This document shows positions 52,668-62,191 of a DNA stretch of 64,000 nt, in pieces; the stretch's first letter is position 1; every line of letters starts with the position of its first letter. The translations under genes were made by a program, and so were the position numbers. The notes under the pieces are model-generated. The model saw nothing but the letters and a program-made list of their open reading frames with translations, was not told the origin of the DNA and ran no database searches. Source of the stretch: Vagococcus fluvialis (lineage in GTDB: Bacteria; Bacillota; Bacilli; Lactobacillales; Vagococcaceae); assembly GCF_003337315.1 (NCBI RefSeq), contig NZ_QPJV01000003.1, forward strand, positions 124,001 to 188,000, given 5' to 3'.

Positions 52668-55600
52668 GTGTATTTAAAACGAATTGAAATAGCTGGGTTT
52701 AAATCTTTTGCAGATAGAACTGTTATTGAATTTAATCAAGGATTAACAGCAGTCGTTGGACCAAATGGTAGTGGAAAAAGTAATATTACAGAAGCAGTTC
52801 GTTGGGTATTAGGGGAGCAGTCAGCAAAAAATTTACGTGGTGGAACCATGCCAGATGTAATTTTTGCTGGCTCTTCTTCACGTCCAGCTTTAAATATCGC
52901 AGAAGTTACTTTAGTACTTGATAATGAAGAACGTTTTTTACCAATCGATTTCAGTGAAGTCAGTGTAACAAGACGCTTAACTAGAAGTGGTGACAGTGAT
53001 TTCTTTATTAATAAACAGAGCTGCCGATTAAAAGATATTGTTAATTTATTTATGGACTCAGGTTTAGGTAAGGAATCATTTTCAATCATTTCTCAAGGTA
53101 AAGTAGAATCTATTTTTAATAGTAAACCAGAAGATCGTCGTGGTATTTTTGAAGAAGCAGCTGGTGTATTAAAGTATAAAACCCGTAAAAAAGAGGCTGA
53201 GAAAAGACTATTTGAAACAGAGGATAATCTTAACCGTGTTCAAGATATTATTTATGAGTTAGAATCTCAACTTGAGCCTTTAAAAGAGCAAAGCGATGTG
53301 GCAACTAAGTACTTATTGTATAAAGAACAATTAACAGCAGTTGATGTCAGTGTCACGGTTCAAAAGATTGAGCAATACAAAGAAACGTGGAATGAAAAAG
53401 AGGCAGCTTTAAACAAAATTTTAGTTGAAATTAATGCTAAAAGAGAAAGTCTCTTAGTTGAAGAAGAGAAATTAAAAGAATTAAAAGACTCTCGTGAAAT
53501 TCTTGAAAAAGAAATTGATAGTAAACAAAGTGAATTGTTATCTGTGACAACTGGTTTTGAAAAATTAGAAGGTCAAAAACAATTACTAGAAGAAAAGAAA
53601 CGTCATTCTGATCAAAATAAGGAAACTTATGAAGAAAATTTAGCTTCATTAGCAGCTAAAGAAATTGCTGTGAAAAATGAAATAGATACTTTGAAAGAAG
53701 AAGAGGCTTCTTTAACTGTTACTAAAAAAGAATTACTTGTTGAAGTAGAAGAATTAAAAGCAGAAGTTCAGCGATTTAGTAAGTCAACAAAGGAACAACT
53801 AGAGGATTTACGTAGTGATTATGTTGATGTGATGCAACAACAAACTAATATTAACAATGATTTAAAATATTTGGAAAAACAACATCAGCAAGAAATGATG
53901 CGTAATGAAAAAGATGTTAATACCTATGAGACTTTATTGTTAGAAGAAAAAGAAACTCAAAAAAACTATGACACAACTAAAAAAGCTTTAGAAAAACAAA
54001 GTCTGACAGTTCAAGAGTTACTAGCGAATTTTAAAGAAGTTCATAGTGAAGTAAATGAGTTGAAATCTAAAGTTTCAACCAATGAAAGACAAATGTACGA
54101 AGCTTTAAAAATTCTCCAGCAAGCTCAAGCTAAAGAAAAAAGCTTACAAGATTTAAAAGCAAATTATGCAGGCTTTTACCAAGGTGTTCGAGCAGTCTTA
54201 AAAGATAAGGATTTTCTTGGTGGAATTGTTGGAGCTGTAGCTGAACTTGTTACTGTACCAAAAGAGGTTAGCTTAGCTATTGAGACAGCTTTAGGTGCTT
54301 CAGCTCAACATATCATTACAGAAGACGAAACAAGTGCTAGAAAAGCTATTTCTTACTTAAAACAAAAACGAGTAGGTCGAGCAACGTTTTTACCACTGAC
54401 AACAATTAAACCTCGAGCACTAAATCAAAGTATTAAAGCTAAAGTCATGTCACATCCTGGATTTATTGGAATTGCTAATGAGTTAGTCACGTATGACACT
54501 AAGATTAGTAAAATAATTGAAAATATTCTAGGCTTAACGATTATTGCTAAGGACTTACAAACAGCCAATGAGTTAGCTAAGCTAATTAACTTCCAGTACC
54601 GTGTGGTTTCGCTTGAGGGAGATGTGATGAATCCAGGTGGTTCAATGACTGGTGGAGCAAATAAATCAGGTCAAAACAATCAACTGTTTTCTCAAGGTCA
54701 AGATTTAAAAGAATTAGAAGTTCAAGTGGCTCAAATGACAAGGCTTTATGAAATGAAAGAATCAGAGGTTAAAGCCTTAAAACAAGAGCTTCAACTAAAA
54801 GAAAGTCAATTAGAAGAAGTGAGACATGAAGGTGAAGTTGCTCGTCTAAAAGAGCAAACTTTAACTAATAACTTAGAAAAATATGAACAAAAAGTTACTA
54901 GACAAGAAAAAGAACGTCGTGCGTTTGAGTATGAAAAACGTGAATTACAACGTTTCTTAGAAGATTACAAAGAAGAAAAAGAACAATTATTAGAAGCTCA
55001 AGAAAAATTAGCTACTAAAAAGTTAGAGCTTGATAAGTTAATGAAAGAAACCAGTGAGCTTGAGGAAGAGACGACTCAACAAAAAGAAATCTCTCAAAAC
55101 AAATTAAATCAAAAACAAGCTGAACTAGCGGTTATTACAGAAAAAAATTCTCATCTAAACTTACGAATCAAAGAAAGAGAATTTGAGTTTGAAGAGTTAA
55201 CAACTAATAAAGAAAATCTTCATTTCCAATTAAACTCAGAATCAAGTGAACACTTAAGTCACGGCGAAGTGAGTCAACGTATTGAAGAAGAAATGATACG
55301 CCTAAAATTAGCCAAAGAAAATCTAAGTGATACGTCAGAGAACTTGAAAAAACAAAGAGAAGCTCTTTACCAACAGATTTCTGTTGGAGATGATAAAATT
55401 GTTGAGCAAAATCAATTGATTCAAGAACAAATGGACCAAAAAACAGCAGTCGAAGTAGCCAAAAATAGTGCTAATATTGCTCTTGACCGCTCATTAATGT
55501 ATTTACAAGAAGAGTACGGGCTAACCTTTGAAGCTGGTAAACTGAATTACGAGCCAGTTGAAGATTTTGAAGCTGGTAAAGAAAAAATTAAAGTATTGAA

Positions 55601-56243
55601 GACTGAGATTCAGCAACTAGGTGTGGTTAATGTCAGCGCGATTGAGCAGTATAAGGAAGTTAAAGAACGTCATACATTCTTAGTTTCTCAACAAGAAGAT
55701 TTAATTTTAGCAAAAGATGAGTTATTTGAAACCATGAATGAAATGGATGAGCTAGTTATTAAGAAATTCCATGATGTCTTCTGTGATATACGTGAAGAAT
55801 TTAGAAAAGTGTTTCCGAATATGTTTGGTGGTGGACATGCAGACTTAATTTTAACGGACCCAACAGATTTACTACACACAGGAATTGATATTATTGCTCA
55901 GCCACCAGGTAAAAAATTACAAAACTTAAGCTTACTCTCAGGTGGAGAAAGAGCATTAACAGCGATTGCTTTACTATTTGCGATTATTCAAGCACGACCT
56001 GTTCCTTTCTGTATTCTTGATGAGGTTGAGGCAGCTTTAGATGATGCCAACGTTGCTAGATATGGAAATTACTTACGTCATTTCGGGGAAGATACACAAT
56101 TTATTGTGATTACCCACAGAAAAGGTACAATGGAGTCAGCCAATATGCTTTACGGTGTGACAATGCAAGAGTCAGGTGTTTCTAAAATTGTATCTGTTCA
56201 TTTAGAAGAACTTGAAAATCAAGAAAAACTAGATATGTTGTGA
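52668..56243 (+). CDS. smc: Chromosome segregation ATPase SMC
   Basis: A 1191-residue SMC protein, full length. The N-terminal lobe has GFKSFAD and Walker A GPNGSGKSN (31-39), then long coiled coils on either side of a hinge near the centre (LGGIVGAVAELV to GGSMTGG), then the signature LSGGERALTAIALLFA and Walker B FCILDEVEAALDDANV. It works with ScpA/ScpB to condense and separate chromosomes. Start GTG 52668 behind AAGGAG. Next gene, a HAD phosphatase, starts 13 bases after. Confidence 0.97.
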   Translation: MYLKRIEIAGFKSFADRTVIEFNQGLTAVVGPNGSGKSNITEAVRWVLGEQSAKNLRGGTMPDVIFAGSSSRPALNIAEVTLVLDNEERFLPIDFSEVSVTRRLTRSGDSDFFINKQSCRLKDIVNLFMDSGLGKESFSIISQGKVESIFNSKPEDRRGIFEEAAGVLKYKTRKKEAEKRLFETEDNLNRVQDIIYELESQLEPLKEQSDVATKYLLYKEQLTAVDVSVTVQKIEQYKETWNEKEAALNKILVEINAKRESLLVEEEKLKELKDSREILEKEIDSKQSELLSVTTGFEKLEGQKQLLEEKKRHSDQNKETYEENLASLAAKEIAVKNEIDTLKEEEASLTVTKKELLVEVEELKAEVQRFSKSTKEQLEDLRSDYVDVMQQQTNINNDLKYLEKQHQQEMMRNEKDVNTYETLLLEEKETQKNYDTTKKALEKQSLTVQELLANFKEVHSEVNELKSKVSTNERQMYEALKILQQAQAKEKSLQDLKANYAGFYQGVRAVLKDKDFLGGIVGAVAELVTVPKEVSLAIETALGASAQHIITEDETSARKAISYLKQKRVGRATFLPLTTIKPRALNQSIKAKVMSHPGFIGIANELVTYDTKISKIIENILGLTIIAKDLQTANELAKLINFQYRVVSLEGDVMNPGGSMTGGANKSGQNNQLFSQGQDLKELEVQVAQMTRLYEMKESEVKALKQELQLKESQLEEVRHEGEVARLKEQTLTNNLEKYEQKVTRQEKERRAFEYEKRELQRFLEDYKEEKEQLLEAQEKLATKKLELDKLMKETSELEEETTQQKEISQNKLNQKQAELAVITEKNSHLNLRIKEREFEFEELTTNKENLHFQLNSESSEHLSHGEVSQRIEEEMIRLKLAKENLSDTSENLKKQREALYQQISVGDDKIVEQNQLIQEQMDQKTAVEVAKNSANIALDRSLMYLQEEYGLTFEAGKLNYEPVEDFEAGKEKIKVLKTEIQQLGVVNVSAIEQYKEVKERHTFLVSQQEDLILAKDELFETMNEMDELVIKKFHDVFCDIREEFRKVFPNMFGGGHADLILTDPTDLLHTGIDIIAQPPGKKLQNLSLLSGGERALTAIALLFAIIQARPVPFCILDEVEAALDDANVARYGNYLRHFGEDTQFIVITHRKGTMESANMLYGVTMQESGVSKIVSVHLEELENQEKLDML

Positions 56244-56256
56244 GAGGGGAAAATCA

Positions 56257-57069
56257 ATGATTAAATTAATTGCAATTGATCTAGATGGTACACTTTTAAA
56301 AGATGATAAAACCATTTCAGATAGAAATAAAGAGATTTTAACAAAAGCTAAAAACCAAGGGACTAAAGTTGTTTTATGTACAGGACGTCCATTACTAGCT
56401 GTTGAATCTTATTTAGACCGTTTAGAGTTAAGAGATGAAGGTGATTATAGCATTACCTTTAATGGTGGCTCAGTTCAAAAAAATGATACGGGAGAAGCTT
56501 TATTATCTTTTTCTTTATCCCTTGATGAAGTTCAAGCAGTGGCTGAAGTTATGACAGAACTAGATTTACCGTTAGATATTATTACAGTAGATACTTGTAT
56601 TAACTTAACAACATCTAAAACAAAACAATCCATTTATCATACATTAAATCCATTACTAACATTTGTAACAAAATCACCAGAGGAACTGGATGATACAATT
56701 GTTTTTAATAAAATGGTAGTTGGAACAGATCCTGAATACTTAGATGAAAAACTAAAAAGTTTATCACCTGAATGGTACGAGAAATTTAATATAATGAAAT
56801 CAAGAGATTGCTTACTAGAAATCATCCATAAAGATGTTAGTAAAGCTAATGGAATTGATTTATTAGCCAAAGAATTAGGCATTAAACAATCAGAAGTAAT
56901 GGCTATTGGGGATGAGGAAAATGACGTTTCAATGATTGAATATGCTGGAATGGGTGTTGTCATGGAAAACGGTAATGAGAACCTTAAAAAACTAGCACAA
57001 TTTGTGACAAAATCAAATCAAGAAGACGGCGTGGCCCACGCTGTTGAAAAATTTGTTTTAGTCGATTAG
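56257..57069 (+). CDS. Cof-type HAD family phosphatase
   Basis: A 270-residue haloacid-dehalogenase-type phosphatase with motif I DLDGTLL (Asp8, Asp10), motif II CTGRP and the late GDEENDVSMI. The cap in the middle is the Cof (C2B) type. Such enzymes remove phosphate from sugar phosphates or cofactors such as FMN and PLP; the substrate is open. A HAD gene between smc and ftsY is common in Lactobacillales. AGAGGGG precedes the ATG. Confidence 0.92.
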   Translation: MIKLIAIDLDGTLLKDDKTISDRNKEILTKAKNQGTKVVLCTGRPLLAVESYLDRLELRDEGDYSITFNGGSVQKNDTGEALLSFSLSLDEVQAVAEVMTELDLPLDIITVDTCINLTTSKTKQSIYHTLNPLLTFVTKSPEELDDTIVFNKMVVGTDPEYLDEKLKSLSPEWYEKFNIMKSRDCLLEIIHKDVSKANGIDLLAKELGIKQSEVMAIGDEENDVSMIEYAGMGVVMENGNENLKKLAQFVTKSNQEDGVAHAVEKFVLVD

Positions 57070-57078
57070 GAGGATACT

Positions 57079-58236
57079 ATGGGATTTTTTGATAAAATTA
57101 AAAAAGCAGTCTTAGGTGAAAAGCCTGCTGAAGAAGAAATCAAAGACTTGCCTGTTGAACAGGAGGAAACCCCTGAAATTGAAGAGGTTACCTCAATAGA
57201 AACAGTTGAAGTTGAAACACCTGTTGAAGAAAAAGCAGTTGAAATTAAAGAAGAGATTCAAGTAGAAAAAGTAGAAGTTGTTAAACAAGAAGAAACCATT
57301 GAAAAATACGACAAGGGATTAGAAAAATCTCGTAAGACATTTGGTCAATTTATGAATGATTTGTTCTCTAATTTCCGTATGGTTGATGATGAGTTTTTCG
57401 AAGAATTAGAAGAAGCTTTAATTAGTGCAGACGTTGGTTTTGAAACAGCAATGAGAATTTCTGATGAACTTCAAGAAGAAGTTAAATTGAAAAATGTTAA
57501 GAAACAAGAAGACGTTCAAAATACAATCATTGAAAAATTAGTTGAGATTTATGAGGCTGAAGGTCAAGAAGAGAATAATAATTTAAACATCCAAACAGAT
57601 GGTCCAACGATTATTCTTTTTGTTGGTGTTAATGGTGTTGGTAAGACAACAAGTATTGGTAAATTAGCTCACCGTTATAAACAAGAAGGTAAAAAAGTTT
57701 TATTAGCAGCAGCAGATACCTTTAGAGCTGGAGCAATTGACCAATTAGTTGTTTGGGGAGATCGTGCAGGTGTTGATGTTGTAAAACATAGTGCTGGAAG
57801 TGATCCTGCGGCAGTTGTTTTTGATGCTGTAGAAAGAACTAAAAAAGAAAACTATGATATTTTATTAGTTGATACGGCAGGTCGTTTGCAAAATAAAGTC
57901 AACTTAATGAAAGAATTAGAGAAGATGAAGCGTGTTATCGAAAGAGAATACCCATCGGCTCCTCATGAAGTTTTACTAGTTGTTGACGCAACAACTGGAC
58001 AAAATGCCATGATTCAAGCAAAAGAATTTAAAGATACAACTGATGTAACAGGTATTGTACTTTCTAAACTAGATGGTACGGCTAAAGGTGGTATGGTCTT
58101 AGCTATTCGAAATGAATTACACTTACCAGTTAAGTTAGTGGGATTAGGTGAAAAGATTACTGACTTAGCTGACTTTGATCCAAATCAATTTGTTTATGGT
58201 TTATTCAAAGATCTAATGGAAAACTACGAAAATTAA
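57079..58236 (+). CDS. ftsY: Signal recognition particle receptor FtsY
   Basis: A 385-residue SRP GTPase that brings ribosome-SRP complexes to the membrane. It has a short basic start ([13 protein letters not shown]), an acidic region of about 80 residues rich in Glu and Val, and the NG domain with P-loop [46 protein letters not shown]-type G4/G5 ([10 protein letters not shown]) and [16 protein letters not shown] precedes the ATG, ten bases after the HAD gene. A repeat/terminator element ends the cluster. Confidence 0.97.
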   Translation: MGFFDKIKKAVLGEKPAEEEIKDLPVEQEETPEIEEVTSIETVEVETPVEEKAVEIKEEIQVEKVEVVKQEETIEKYDKGLEKSRKTFGQFMNDLFSNFRMVDDEFFEELEEALISADVGFETAMRISDELQEEVKLKNVKKQEDVQNTIIEKLVEIYEAEGQEENNNLNIQTDGPTIILFVGVNGVGKTTSIGKLAHRYKQEGKKVLLAAADTFRAGAIDQLVVWGDRAGVDVVKHSAGSDPAAVVFDAVERTKKENYDILLVDTAGRLQNKVNLMKELEKMKRVIEREYPSAPHEVLLVVDATTGQNAMIQAKEFKDTTDVTGIVLSKLDGTAKGGMVLAIRNELHLPVKLVGLGEKITDLADFDPNQFVYGLFKDLMENYEN

Positions 58237-58241
58237 AAAGA

Positions 58242-58332
58242 GAGGTTGTGACAGAGATTATTTCTGTGACGACATCTATTAAAAAAGTTGCAGTGAGATA
58301 AATGTTTATTTATGTCACTGCAATTTTTTTAT
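58242..58332 (+). repeat. Intergenic repeat element ending in a terminator hairpin (copy 3)
   Basis: Begins GAGGTTGTGACAGA, identical to copy 1 over 14 bases, and ends in TTGCAGTGA..ATAAAT against ATTTAT..TCACTGCAA followed by TTTTTTT. It terminates the ftsY transcript. Confidence 0.6.
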
Positions 58333-58337
58333 CAAAA

Positions 58338-58377
58338 TCAGTCAAAAACATTCTAATTTACGAATGATTTTGGTTGA
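58338..58377. promoter_or_regulatory. Imperfect inverted repeat overlapping the fru promoter, candidate operator
   Basis: Left arm TCAGTCAAAAACATTC and right arm GAATGATTTTGGTTGA around TAATTTAC match at 13 of 16 positions and the right arm overlaps the -35 box. This is a plausible site for the DeoR-type regulator encoded next. Confidence 0.45.
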
Positions 58378-58402
58378 AAAAGAATGAAAATGATAGTATA
58401 GT
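58374..58402 (+). promoter_or_regulatory. Promoter of the fru operon
   Basis: TTGAAA (58374-58379), 17-base spacer and TATAGT (58397-58402), 21 bases before the chosen start. Confidence 0.65.
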
Positions 58403-58422
58403 AAAATTATGAGGTGATGAAA

Positions 58423-59175
58423 GTGCTAACAGAAGAAAGACAACAGAGTATTTTAGACCTATTAAAAGAAAAAGAAATCGTTAAAACAAGAGACTTAATG
58501 ATTAAGTTTGATGTTTCTGAATCAACGATTAGACGAGATTTACAAGAGATGGAAGAGGCTGGTTGGCTACGCCGAGTACATGGCGGGGCTAAGCGAATTA
58601 TTAAGTTAGAGTCTGAACCTAGTATGGTAGAAAAATCATCCAAAAACCTTCATGAGAAAAAAATGGTTGCTAAATATGCTGCTTCTTTAGTCTTACCAGG
58701 TGAGTTTATTTATTTAGATGCAGGAACAACAACTTTAGAGATGTTACCTTTCTTAAAAGAAAAAAAGGTTCATGTCATTACAAATTCAGTTCAACATGCC
58801 AGTATCAGTATTGATTTAGGCTTAACGACAACGATGTTAGGTGGCAGCATTCGCTTAACAACAAAAGCAGCGGTTAGTAATCAAACTATTGAACAAATTA
58901 AAACTTGTTACTTTGATAAAGCATTTATGGGAACTAATGGAATTCATGAAAACTATGGTTACACAACAGCAGATGCTGAAGAGGCAGCAACGAAAAAAGC
59001 TGCTATGTCACAAGCACAACATGTCTTTATTTTAGCTGATGATTCAAAGTTTAATAAAGTAAACTTCGCTAAAATGGGAAATTTAGATGAAGCTATTATT
59101 ATTACAAATCAAATAAATAAAGAAGTAAGTCAAGAATTAAGAAGTCAAACAGTTATTAAGGAGGTAGGAAAATGA
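58423..59175 (+). CDS. fruR: DeoR-family transcriptional regulator of fructose utilisation
   Basis: A 250-residue repressor-type protein. The N-terminal helix-turn-helix reads LTEERQQSILDLLKEKE with VSESTIRRDLQEMEEAGWLRRVHGGA, the DeoR signature; the rest is a sugar-phosphate-binding domain with YLDAGTTTLEM and ADDSKFN. The start is GTG 58423 behind AGGTGA, which gives the usual MLTEER start; ATG 58417 and GTG 58414 overlap that site. It overlaps fruK by four bases. By analogy it represses the operon and is released by fructose-1-phosphate. Confidence 0.92.
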   Translation: MLTEERQQSILDLLKEKEIVKTRDLMIKFDVSESTIRRDLQEMEEAGWLRRVHGGAKRIIKLESEPSMVEKSSKNLHEKKMVAKYAASLVLPGEFIYLDAGTTTLEMLPFLKEKKVHVITNSVQHASISIDLGLTTTMLGGSIRLTTKAAVSNQTIEQIKTCYFDKAFMGTNGIHENYGYTTADAEEAATKKAAMSQAQHVFILADDSKFNKVNFAKMGNLDEAIIITNQINKEVSQELRSQTVIKEVGK

Positions 59176-60092
59176 TTTACACAGTTACCTTAAATCCAGC
59201 TGTCGATTATGTGATTCAAGTACCTGATTTTGCTGAGGACAAATTGAATGTCACAACAAGTGAGCATAAATTTCCAGGGGGGAAGGGAATCAATGTTTCA
59301 AGAGTTTTAAATCAGTTAGAGATGGAATCCGTTAATTTAGGCTTCATTGGTGGATTTACAGGGAGATTCATCGAAGAAAAACTTTATGAAGAAAAATTAG
59401 GTGCTGATTTTATTGCCGTTCAAGGTGATACAAGAATCAACATTAAATTAAAAAGCCAAGTTGAAACAGAAATCAATGGTCAAGGACCACAAATTACAGC
59501 AACAGATATTAGCCATTTAAAAAATAAATTAAGTCAGTTAAGAAAACAAGACTTAGTCGTATTCTCAGGAAGTATTCCTAAAGGAGTTTCAAAAGATATC
59601 TACCTAGAGTTGATTCATGTAGTCAAACAAAATGAAGTTCCTTTTGTAGTGGATATTAGTAGTCAAGAGTTACTAAATATTTTGCCACTTAAACCGATTC
59701 TAATTAAACCAAATCATCATGAATTAGCTACAATTTTTAATACTTCTTTTGCAAACTTCGACGAGATGATTCCTTACGGTGAAAAATTATTAGAACAAGG
59801 TGCTCAAAATGTTTTACTCTCTATGGGAAAAGACGGAGCGACATTATTTACAGAAGGAGGTATTTACCGAGTTAATGGACTTTCTGGTGAGTTGAAAAAT
59901 TCAGTCGGAGCTGGAGATTCCATGGTCGCTGGATTTATTAGTCAACTAGTTCAAGGGAAAGATTTATTAACTTGTTTTAAATACGGTGTGGCTTCAGGGA
60001 GTGCCACTGCCTTTAGCGATGACTTAGGAAGTAAAGAAGCTATTTTAAATTTAGTTAACCAAATTACGATAAAAACAATTAAAGAATATTAG
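59172..60092 (+). CDS. fruK: 1-phosphofructokinase
   Basis: A 306-residue PfkB-family kinase that turns fructose-1-phosphate from the PTS into fructose-1,6-bisphosphate. It starts MIYTVTLNPAVDYVIQV, has the PfkB block FPGGKGINVSRVL, and the ATP/catalytic block NSVGAGDSMVAGF with Asp as base. Start overlaps fruR by four bases, so translation is coupled. Encoded between regulator and transporter as in most Firmicutes. Confidence 0.96.
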   Translation: MIYTVTLNPAVDYVIQVPDFAEDKLNVTTSEHKFPGGKGINVSRVLNQLEMESVNLGFIGGFTGRFIEEKLYEEKLGADFIAVQGDTRINIKLKSQVETEINGQGPQITATDISHLKNKLSQLRKQDLVVFSGSIPKGVSKDIYLELIHVVKQNEVPFVVDISSQELLNILPLKPILIKPNHHELATIFNTSFANFDEMIPYGEKLLEQGAQNVLLSMGKDGATLFTEGGIYRVNGLSGELKNSVGAGDSMVAGFISQLVQGKDLLTCFKYGVASGSATAFSDDLGSKEAILNLVNQITIKTIKEY

Positions 60093-60103
60093 GAGGAGAA
60101 AAA

Positions 60104-62038
60104 ATGAAAATTGTCGATTTATTATCTGTTGATGCTATGATTATGAATTTGTCAGCAACTGAGAAAAAAGCTGCTATTCATGAGATGGTTGAAAAATTAC
60201 ATGCTGCAGGTCGAATTGAAGATGTGACGGTTTTTGAAGAAGGTATTTTAGCTCGTGAAGCTCAAACGTCAACTGGTTTAGGTGATGGACTAGCAATGCC
60301 ACATGCGAAAAACAAAGCGGTACTTAAACCAACAGTTTTATTTGCGAAAAGTAATAGCGGAGTTGACTATGAAGCTTTAGATGGTCAACCAACCTTTTTA
60401 TTTTTCATGATTGCAGCGCCAGACGGAGCTAATGACACTCATTTACAAGCTTTGGCAGGTCTTTCGCGCTTATTATTAAATCCAGAATTAATTGCTGATT
60501 TGAAAAAAGCGACACAACCAGAAGAAGTGATTCATTTATTTGATGAAGCTCAAAAAGAGTATGACAAAAAAGAAAGTCAAGAAGAGTCTGTTGTTGTCAG
60601 TTCAGATCAACCATTTGTAGTAGCTGTAACAGCTTGTCCAACAGGGATTGCTCACACTTACATGGCAGAAGATGCTCTTAAGAATAAAGCTAAAGAATTA
60701 GGTGTAGAGATTAAAGTTGAGACAAATGGATCAGAAGGTATTAAACATGCTTTAACAAAAGAAGATATTGAGCGTGCGAGTGGTGTTATTATTGCAGCTG
60801 ATAAAAATGTAGAGATGGCTAGATTTGATGGTAAACCATTAATTAATCGTCCAGTAAGTGATGGGATTAAAAAATCAGCTGAGTTAATTGAATTAGCAAC
60901 AAGTGGTAAAGCAAATGTGTATCACCATACTGGTGGAAATGACACGAAAGAAGAATCAGCTTCAGGTAGTATCGGTTCTCAAATTTATAAACATTTAATG
61001 AATGGTGTTAGTCACATGTTACCATTTGTTATTGGTGGTGGGATTGCGATTGCTTTAGCATTTTTAATTGACCAGATGCTAGGTGTGCCAACGGATTCGT
61101 TAGGTTCACTTGGATCATATAACCAAGTGGCAGCTTACTTCAATACCATTGGTGGCACAGCCTTTTCATTTATGTTACCTGTTTTAGCTGGATTTATTGC
61201 TTCAAGTATTGCTGATCGCCCAGGTTTAATTGTTGGGTTTGCAGCAGGTGCTATGGCATCATCTGGTGTGGCTTTTGGACAACTAGAAAATCCTATGCCA
61301 TCTGGATTTTTAGGTGCTTTAGTAGGTGGTTTCTTAGCAGGGTACGTAATTATTTTCCTTAAAAAAGTATTTGCTAACTTACCAAAATCTTTAGATGGTA
61401 TTAAAGCTATTTTATTCTATCCTGTTTTTGGTTTGTTAATTACAGGTGGCTTGATGTTACTTGTTAATATTCCAATGTCAGCTATTAACACAGGTTTAAA
61501 TAATTTCTTAAATAACCTTTCAGGTGGTAATGCAGCGATTTTAGGTGCTTTACTTGGTGGGATGATGGCTGTTGACTTAGGTGGCCCTATTAATAAAGCT
61601 GCTTATGTGTTTGGTACTGGAACCCTAGCTGCAAGTGTAGCAACTGGTGGTAGTGTTGTTATGGCAGCAGTTATGGCTGGTGGGATGGTACCACCTTTAG
61701 CAATTGCGATTGCAACAATTCTATTTAAAAAAGAGTTTTCTAAAAAAGATCAAGAAGCAGGAATTACTAACTTAATTATGGGATTCTCATTTATTACAGA
61801 AGGAGCAATTCCATTTGCAGCTGCTGACCCACTACGTATGATTCCAAGTTTTATTATTGGTTCATCAGTAGCTGGTGGTTTAGTTGGAGCTTTAGGTATT
61901 AAGTTAATGGCACCACATGGTGGAATTTTTGTTATCATGTTAGTCAGCCAACCGATTCTTTACTTAGTCTTTATCTTAGTTGGTTCATTAATTAGTGCTG
62001 TGATTTTAGGTATGTTACTAAAAAATAAAAATAAATAA
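60104..62038 (+). CDS. fruA: PTS fructose transporter subunit EIIABC
   Basis: A 644-residue three-domain transporter that imports fructose and phosphorylates it at C1. The IIA domain has the phosphohistidine His67 in AMPHAKNK, the IIB domain has Cys178 in TACPTGIAHTYMAEDAL, and the IIC domain from about residue 300 has several membrane segments starting at MLPFVIGGGIAIALAF with GGPINKAAYVFG further on. AGGAGGAG precedes the ATG eleven bases after fruK. A terminator ends the operon. Confidence 0.96.
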   Translation: MKIVDLLSVDAMIMNLSATEKKAAIHEMVEKLHAAGRIEDVTVFEEGILAREAQTSTGLGDGLAMPHAKNKAVLKPTVLFAKSNSGVDYEALDGQPTFLFFMIAAPDGANDTHLQALAGLSRLLLNPELIADLKKATQPEEVIHLFDEAQKEYDKKESQEESVVVSSDQPFVVAVTACPTGIAHTYMAEDALKNKAKELGVEIKVETNGSEGIKHALTKEDIERASGVIIAADKNVEMARFDGKPLINRPVSDGIKKSAELIELATSGKANVYHHTGGNDTKEESASGSIGSQIYKHLMNGVSHMLPFVIGGGIAIALAFLIDQMLGVPTDSLGSLGSYNQVAAYFNTIGGTAFSFMLPVLAGFIASSIADRPGLIVGFAAGAMASSGVAFGQLENPMPSGFLGALVGGFLAGYVIIFLKKVFANLPKSLDGIKAILFYPVFGLLITGGLMLLVNIPMSAINTGLNNFLNNLSGGNAAILGALLGGMMAVDLGGPINKAAYVFGTGTLAASVATGGSVVMAAVMAGGMVPPLAIAIATILFKKEFSKKDQEAGITNLIMGFSFITEGAIPFAAADPLRMIPSFIIGSSVAGGLVGALGIKLMAPHGGIFVIMLVSQPILYLVFILVGSLISAVILGMLLKNKNK

Positions 62039-62048
62039 TCATTCGAAA

Positions 62049-62084
62049 AATGGCTGAGACTTATTTTGTCCCAGTCATTTTTTT
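62049..62084 (+). terminator. Rho-independent terminator of the fru operon
   Basis: AATGGCTGAGAC and GTCCCAGTCATT arms (two non-Watson-Crick positions), seven-base loop, long T-run. Confidence 0.8.
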
Positions 62085-62132
62085 ACTATTTTTTAGTATG
62101 TAATCATAATTTTAGAGAAAGTAATCACTGAA

Positions 62133-62141
62133 TGATATAAT
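62133..62141 (+). promoter_or_regulatory. Extended -10 promoter of gshAB
   Basis: TGATATAAT is a perfect extended -10; TAGAGA (62113-62118) is a fair -35 at 17 bases. Confidence 0.6.
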
Positions 62142-62191
62142 AGGTGGGTATAAAGTTAAAGTATGTTGAAAAGGTATAAGGTGGAAATTAA

